From contig SLAO01000140.1 of assembly GCA_007126835.1 (NCBI GenBank), positions 1 through 28,275 on the forward strand: DNA of 28,275 bases. Reading direction: 5' to 3'. This document shows, piece after piece, positions 24,000-28,275 of this stretch. Position 1 is the first letter of the stretch; each line of letters starts with the position of its first letter. Made by a program: the position numbers and the translations under genes. This stretch comes from Nitriliruptorales bacterium (GTDB lineage Bacteria; Actinomycetota; Nitriliruptoria; Euzebyales; Egibacteraceae). The notes under the pieces are model-generated. The model did no database searches. It was given only the letters and a program-made list of their open reading frames with translations, and had not been told where the DNA came from.

Positions 24000-24949
24000 T
24001 AGGCGACCTCCTCACCGGTCAACGTGACGAAGACGTCCTCGAGGCTCGCGGTGCGGTGCAGCGCGTCGGGCTCGACCTCGGCGGCCAGGTCGGATGGCAG
24101 CGTCTCGGCGCGCAGGATCGCCAGCGCCGGACCGGTGCGTCGGGTAGGCAACCCGGCGGCCTTGACCCGAGCTTCGACGTCGCCGAGGCGGTCAGGCCGA
24201 CCGTACACCTCCACGGCGGTCTGGCCGGCGTGCTCGGCGACCAGCGCCGCGGGGGGCCCGTAGGCCACGACCCGGCCTGCCGCCATCACCGCGACCGTGT
24301 CGGCGAGGCGCTCGGCCTCCTCGATGTAGTGGGTCGACATCAACACCGTGACCCCGGCGCTGCGCAAGCCCGAGATCAGCGACCAGAGCTCCTGGCGGAC
24401 CTGCGGATCCAAGCCCACGGTGGGTTCGTCCATGAGCACCAGCTCGGGCCGGTGCACCAGCGCGCGGGCGATCAGCAGCCGTCGCCGCATGCCCCCGGAC
24501 AGCTCGTCCACGCGCGTGTCGGCCCGTCCCGTCAGCTTGGCCAGCTCGAGCGCCTGGGCCACCGCCTCGCGCCGCTGGCGGCCGGGTACCCGGTAGAGCC
24601 GGGCGAACACCGCGAGGTTCTGGCGGGCGGTCAGCTCCACGTCGAGGTTGTCCTGTTGCGGCGTCACGCCGCAGCGTGCCCTGGCCTGCTTGGATTCCTC
24701 GGGAAGGCGGTGCCCGAGCACCCGCAACTGTCCGCTGTCAGCGATCGACTGGGCGGTCAGCAGTTTCATGGTGGTCGACTTGCCGGCCCCGTTGGGGCCG
24801 AGCAGTCCCAAGCACGTGCCTGCGGGGACCTCCAGGTCGAGCCCGTCAACGGCGCGGATGGATCCGAAGTGCTTCGTCACCCCGCGCAGCGAGATGGCAG
24901 CTTGGTCCGCGCCCTGGGTGGTGGTGGCGCCGGGCGCGGCGTATGGCAC
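23999..24949 (-). CDS. ABC-2 exporter ATPase, NodI/DrrA-like
   Basis: This 316-residue ATPase partners the NodJ-like permease. Walker A GPNGAGKS is at 51-58, the Q-loop is GVTPQQDNLDVELTARQNL (Gln98-99), the signature LSGGM is at 150-154, Walker B LVLMDEPTVGLDP starts at 170, and the switch His is in LMSTHYIEEAERLAD. The sequence ARCGVTPQQDNLD and the C-terminal domain ending VTLTGEEVA (ASLEDVFVTLTGEEV) are typical of the NodI/DrrA group. I chose GTG 24949 because it lies just before the first conserved strand (ISLRGVTKHFG); the frame continues open upstream without similarity and overlaps the next gene. GGAG is about 11 nt upstream. Confidence 0.9.
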   Translation of the reverse strand: MPYAAPGATTTQGADQAAISLRGVTKHFGSIRAVDGLDLEVPAGTCLGLLGPNGAGKSTTMKLLTAQSIADSGQLRVLGHRLPEESKQARARCGVTPQQDNLDVELTARQNLAVFARLYRVPGRQRREAVAQALELAKLTGRADTRVDELSGGMRRRLLIARALVHRPELVLMDEPTVGLDPQVRQELWSLISGLRSAGVTVLMSTHYIEEAERLADTVAVMAAGRVVAYGPPAALVAEHAGQTAVEVYGRPDRLGDVEARVKAAGLPTRRTGPALAILRAETLPSDLAAEVEPDALHRTASLEDVFVTLTGEEVA

Positions 24950-25005
24950 GGTCAATCGAGGCTCCAGGTGATGGACGGTCCGCCGCAAGCCTAGGACGCC
25001 CGCCG

Positions 25006-25515
25006 CTACAGCAGGAGTACCCCGGTGACCACCGCCAAGCCGACGATGGCCACGCCGGCAAACGCGAAGATCGGGGCTGGTCCGGGGGGGCGGCGCTCGG
25101 CGAGTCGGCCCCCGCCCCAAAGCAGGAGGGCGCCACCGACCATCGCGGTGATCTCCAGGCCGAAGTCTCCGGGCGTGGCCGCAGGGTCGAGCGTGGCACG
25201 CCACGCCAGCAGCAAGGCGGTGACCCACACGGCGGCTGCCAGCAGGTAGCCCACAGCAGCGGCGAGCGCCTTGCGCTGCCCCAACCGGGCGACGGCGACC
25301 TCGACGACCACCGCCGACGGGAGCCCCGCGACGAGCACGGCGGCCATCGCCACGGCGGTCGCGACAGGACCCCAGGTCCGGAAGGTGGCGCGCGCGCCGG
25401 GCAGGATCAGCGACAGCGTCTCGACCGCCGCGACGAACCCCACCGCGAACGCGGCCCCCGCCGCGGCGGTGGTCAACGCGCCGCGCGCAATCGAGGCCAG
25501 ACCGGGTTGTGCCAT
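25006..25515 (-). CDS. five-helix membrane protein, unknown function
   Basis: This predicted 169-residue protein has five hydrophobic segments: ALTTAAAGAAFAVGFVAAVETLSLIL, WGPVATAVAMAAVLVAGLPSAVVV, AAAVGYLLAAAVWVTALLLAW, ITAMVGGALLLWGGG and PIFAFAGVAIVGLAVVTGVLLL. Between the second and third lies VEVAVARLGQRKA, a basic loop. No family is recognised. ATG 25515 opens just before the first helix; the ribosome-binding site is weak, and a longer frame would run into copA. It lies between copA (55-nt gap) and the exporter ATPase (56-nt gap), all on the same strand, so it could be co-transcribed with either. No copper-binding Cys/Met cluster is visible, which argues against a copper role. Confidence 0.65.
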   Translation of the reverse strand: MAQPGLASIARGALTTAAAGAAFAVGFVAAVETLSLILPGARATFRTWGPVATAVAMAAVLVAGLPSAVVVEVAVARLGQRKALAAAVGYLLAAAVWVTALLLAWRATLDPAATPGDFGLEITAMVGGALLLWGGGRLAERRPPGPAPIFAFAGVAIVGLAVVTGVLLL

Positions 25516-25570
25516 GCCGACAGCATCGCCGAGGCCGCCCAGGCCCGCACGCCGCGTGCGGCGAACCTGG

Positions 25571-27808
25571 TTAGCCGGCGAAGCGCCGCAACCGCAGGGA
25601 GTTGGCAACGACCGACACCGACGAAAAGGCCATCGCGGCCCCGGCGATCAAAGGGTTGAGCAGCCCGACGGCCGCCAGCGGGATCGCGGCGGTGTTGTAG
25701 CCAAACGCCCACCACAGGTTCTCGACGATCGTCCGGTAGGTCCGACGCGACAGCCGGATCGCCGTGGGAACCCCAGCCAGCTCCCCGCGCAGCAGCGTGA
25801 GATCCGCAGCTTCGATCGCCACGTCGGTGCCCTGGCCGATTGCGATCCCGAGGTCGGCCTGCACCAGCGCGGGGGCGTCGTTGACGCCGTCGCCGACCAT
25901 GGCCACTCGCTCGCCGGCGGCTTGCAGGCGGGCGACCTCCGAGACCTTCTCGGCGGGCAGCACCTCGGCCATGACCCGGGCGATGCCGACCCGCCCGGCG
26001 ATGGCCTCGGCGGTACGGGCGTTGTCACCGGTGATCATCGCGACGTCCAGGCCCATGGCGACCAGACCGGCGACCGCGTCGGCCGCGTCGTCTTTGAGCG
26101 TGTCGGCGACGGCCAGCACACCACGCACCTCGCCGTCCCAGCCGGCGAGCACCGCGGTCGCGCCCTCGGCCTCCCGGGCCGTCATCGCCTCGTCGAGGGC
26201 GGCGGGCAGGACGAAACCGGCCTCGGCCATGAGCTTGCGGCGACCGACCCACACCGTGGCCGGCTGCCCATCGACGGCCACGTCGGCGCGGACCCCGTGC
26301 CCGGCGACGGCCTCGAACGCGGAAACAGGAGCGAGCTCGAGCCCACGCTCGGTGGCTGCCGTGGCCACGGCCCGGCCGATGGGGTGCTCGCTGGCGTCCT
26401 CGACGGCGCCGGCGGCGGCCAGCAGGGTGTCCTCGCTGACGCCCGCGGCGGGGGTGACGTCTACCACCGTCATCTCCCCGGTGGTCAACGTCCCCGTCTT
26501 GTCGAAGACGACGGTGGTGACCTCGCGAGTGCGCTCGAGGACCTCAACGGACTTGATCAGGATCCCGAGGTCGGCGCCGCGGCCCGTGCCGACCATGATC
26601 GCCGTGGGCGTAGCCAGGCCGAGGGCGCAGGGGCAGGCGATGATCAGCACGGCCACGGCCGCCAGCAGACCGCCGGTGGCGTCCCCGGCGATCAGCAGCC
26701 AGCCCGCCCACGCCAGCAGAGCGACCACGATGACGAACGGGACGAACACCGACGACACCCGGTCAGCCAACCGCTGGACGGGGGCTTTGCCCGACTGGGC
26801 CTCCTCGACCAGGGCGACGATGCGGGCCAGGGCCGTGTCGGAGCCGACCGCGGTCGCCTCGACGGTCAGCACCCCGCTGGCGTTGATCGTGGCGCCGGCC
26901 ACGGTCGAGCCGGCGGACTTCTCGACGGGCACCGACTCTCCGGTGAGCATCGATTCGTCCACCGCGCTCGCGCCGTCGACGACGATCCCGTCGGTGGGGA
27001 TCTTCTCGCCGGGCCGGACGCGCATCCGATCGCCGATGACGACGTCGTCGATGGCGACGGTGACCTCCTGGCCGTCGCGCAGCACCCGGGCCTCCTTGGC
27101 CCCGAGCTCCAGCAGCGCGCGCATGGCCGATCCCGCCTGTGACTTCGCGCGGGCTTCGAACCAGCGGCCCATCGCGAGGAAGGCGATGATGCCGGCAGCC
27201 ACCTCGAAGTACAGCTCGGCGCCGCCGGTGAGCAACTCGACGGTCGAGTACACGAACGCCGTCAGCGTGCCGATCGCGATCAGGGTGTCCATGTTGGTCG
27301 TGAGGTGGCGAGCCCTGCGCACCGCTTCGGCCAGGAACGGCCATCCCACCCAGAACTGCACCGGGACCGTCAGCGCGAACACCGTCCAGCGCAGCGCCAG
27401 GCTGGCCTCCATGGCCGCCATGAACCCCATCGAGATGGTCACCACCACCACGGTCAGCGGCAGGGCGACCAACGTCCGGCGGCGCCACTCGGCGGCGTGC
27501 TGCGCCTCGACGTCGGCAGGCGCGGTCGTCCCGCTGCCGCCCGCGCCCGCGAGATGCTCGGATCCGTCGCCCTCGGCCGGCTCGGTCACCAGCCGGTAGC
27601 CGATCCGCTCCACCGCGGCGGCGAGGTGGTCGAGGTCGGCGTCATCGTCGAGCTCGACGCGGGCCTTGCCGGTGGCGTAGTTGACGTCTGCGCGGGTCAC
27701 GCCGTCTTGGCGCGTGAGGATGCGTTGCACCCGAACGGCGCACGAGCCGCACGTCATGCCCTCGACGGGGAGATCGTGCTGCTGCGGCGCTGGGTCAGGG
27801 GTGGACAT
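25571..27808 (-). CDS. copA: Cu(I)-exporting P1B-1-type ATPase
   Basis: This 745-residue membrane pump uses ATP to expel Cu(I). It has one N-terminal heavy-metal domain with GMTCGSC (Cys20, Cys23), eight predicted helices, the ion-path motif CPC (392-394), phosphorylation site DKTGT (Asp436), SEHPIG, and the hinge GDGVNDAPAL. The last helices carry YNTAAIPLAA and MAFSSVSVVANSLRLRRF, the Tyr-Asn and Met-Ser-Ser residues that define Cu(I)-selective P1B-1 pumps. ATG 27808 has AAAGGAG 5 nt upstream, an excellent ribosome-binding site, and opens just before the metal domain. It is divergent from csoR across 156 bp. No copZ chaperone gene is visible in the window. Confidence 0.97.
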   Translation of the reverse strand: MSTPDPAPQQHDLPVEGMTCGSCAVRVQRILTRQDGVTRADVNYATGKARVELDDDADLDHLAAAVERIGYRLVTEPAEGDGSEHLAGAGGSGTTAPADVEAQHAAEWRRRTLVALPLTVVVVTISMGFMAAMEASLALRWTVFALTVPVQFWVGWPFLAEAVRRARHLTTNMDTLIAIGTLTAFVYSTVELLTGGAELYFEVAAGIIAFLAMGRWFEARAKSQAGSAMRALLELGAKEARVLRDGQEVTVAIDDVVIGDRMRVRPGEKIPTDGIVVDGASAVDESMLTGESVPVEKSAGSTVAGATINASGVLTVEATAVGSDTALARIVALVEEAQSGKAPVQRLADRVSSVFVPFVIVVALLAWAGWLLIAGDATGGLLAAVAVLIIACPCALGLATPTAIMVGTGRGADLGILIKSVEVLERTREVTTVVFDKTGTLTTGEMTVVDVTPAAGVSEDTLLAAAGAVEDASEHPIGRAVATAATERGLELAPVSAFEAVAGHGVRADVAVDGQPATVWVGRRKLMAEAGFVLPAALDEAMTAREAEGATAVLAGWDGEVRGVLAVADTLKDDAADAVAGLVAMGLDVAMITGDNARTAEAIAGRVGIARVMAEVLPAEKVSEVARLQAAGERVAMVGDGVNDAPALVQADLGIAIGQGTDVAIEAADLTLLRGELAGVPTAIRLSRRTYRTIVENLWWAFGYNTAAIPLAAVGLLNPLIAGAAMAFSSVSVVANSLRLRRFAG

Positions 27809-27900
27809 CCCGGCTCCTTTTCGTCCTCCAGTGTGGCGAGCTCGGACGCGTGGTGCTCGCGGGCGGCGCGCAGCGCGCCGCCGGCGTCGTCCCTCACCTG

Positions 27901-27930
27901 TCGAGAACCATACCATGGTGGGGTATTATT
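27901..27930 (+). promoter_or_regulatory. csoR promoter with overlapping copper operator, possibly shared with copA
   Basis: TCGAGA (27901-27906) and TATTAT (27924-27929), spaced by 17 bp, form a plausible -35/-10 for csoR. Within the spacer and touching the -10 lies ATACCATGGTGGGGTAT (27910-27926), with inverted ATACC/GGTAT ends. It resembles known CsoR sites, for example TACCCTACGGGGGTA of Bacillus subtilis, with the same 15-bp TACC-to-GGTA frame. On the minus strand AATAAT (27930-27925) is a five-of-six -10 match that could serve copA. Binding here would block RNA polymerase, fitting copper-relieved repression. Confidence 0.6.
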
Positions 27931-27964
27931 GGAGGAGATCGAAAGACGAGGAACGGAGACCGGC

Positions 27965-28252
27965 ATGCGGGGGTACACCCTGTCCAAGGACGAGTACCTC
28001 GGGCGCCTGCGGCGTGTCGAGGGCCAAGTCCGCGGGTTGCAGCGGATGATCGACGAGGACACGTACTGCATCGACGTGCTGACCCAGGTGTCGGCGGCGA
28101 CCAAGGCTCTGCGCGCCGTGGCGATGGGGCTGCTCGACGAGCACGTCCGGCATTGCGTTCGCAACGCCGCCGTGGACGGGGAGGACCCAGAGCACGTCGA
28201 GGCCATGGTGACCGAAGCCACCGACGCGATCGACCGGCTGCTGCGGTCGTAG
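27965..28252 (+). CDS. csoR: CsoR family copper-sensing repressor
   Basis: This 95-residue all-helical DUF156 repressor has a typical N-terminus (YLGRLRRVEGQVRGLQRMIDEDTYCIDVLTQVSA). The Cu(I) ligands Cys35, His60 and Cys64 match the spacing of M. tuberculosis CsoR Cys36-His61-Cys65, the x-C-H-C pattern of copper sensors. The second position follows from HVRHCV. Copper binding should release it from the operator upstream and derepress copA and itself. ATG 27965 has GGAG about 6 nt upstream and is the first start with family similarity; the same frame runs open for 660 nt antisense to copA, which is not coding. Only 23 bases follow its stop, with no feature visible. Confidence 0.96.
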   Translation: MRGYTLSKDEYLGRLRRVEGQVRGLQRMIDEDTYCIDVLTQVSAATKALRAVAMGLLDEHVRHCVRNAAVDGEDPEHVEAMVTEATDAIDRLLRS

Positions 28253-28275
28253 CCACCCCCGGCGTCCTAGGGCGC

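Noticed and set aside
25271..27142. A 623-residue plus-strand frame antisense to copA
   Set aside because: Low-complexity antisense reading of a conserved pump gene, with no family resemblance.
27305..27964. N-terminal extension of csoR
   Set aside because: The open frame is antisense to copA; CsoR similarity begins at the ATG at 27965.
1..28275. tRNA, rRNA, CRISPR, insertion sequence or phage features
   Set aside because: No cloverleaf, direct-repeat/spacer pattern, transposase or integrase motif was found by reading; absence cannot be proven without a search tool.

Overview
The window is very GC-rich, densely packed bacterial DNA. It suggests a high-GC actinomycete (Actinomycetota), perhaps a deep-branching group such as Nitriliruptoria. 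The evidence is a DnaE1-type replicative polymerase with an intact PHP domain, an LCP-family cell-wall ligase, a CsoR repressor, F420/flavin-type oxidoreductases, frequent GTG starts, and codons ending almost always in G or C. Several envelope proteins carry long Asp/Glu-rich linkers, which hints at adaptation to salt or high pH. The phylum is fairly secure. Anything finer is inference, because no rRNA gene or other taxonomic marker is present.

Layout. 1-80 is the start of a minus-strand gene cut by the window edge. 184-1074 (+) is a luciferase-like, probably F420-dependent oxidoreductase. It converges on phosphoenolpyruvate carboxylase (1282-4002, -), and a perfect 20-bp inverted repeat lies between the two. 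A small FMN-barrel (PPOX-type) protein lies upstream of ppc on the same strand. From 4823 the plus strand carries dnaE, a lipoprotein with an HExxH metallopeptidase motif, a class B-like penicillin-binding protein and a small four-helix membrane protein. An LCP protein (minus) and an RNase II/R-family exoribonuclease (plus) follow, divergent from each other.

15910-22985 (minus) is one probable operon of about 7 kb, read in the order livF, livG, acyl-CoA synthetase, livH, livM, substrate-binding lipoprotein. The synthetase overlaps both neighbours by 4 nt, so a CoA ligase is translationally embedded in an ABC importer of the branched-chain amino acid (HAAT) family. The simplest reading is import of a carboxylic acid with immediate activation to its CoA thioester. 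Next comes a NodI/NodJ-like ABC-2 exporter pair (23181-24949, -) and an unknown five-helix membrane protein (25006-25515, -).

The right end is a copper-resistance module. A P1B-1 Cu(I)-exporting ATPase (copA, -) is divergent from csoR (+). The shared 156-bp spacer holds a CsoR-like pseudo-palindrome overlapping the only AT-rich -10-like element.

Most of the window is ordinary chromosomal housekeeping. I see no tRNA, rRNA, CRISPR array, transposase, integrase or phage gene. The parts most worth a second look are the importer with embedded ligase, the HExxH lipoprotein next to a PBP, the 20-bp inverted repeat, the shared csoR/copA control region, and the acidic, repeat-encoded linkers.
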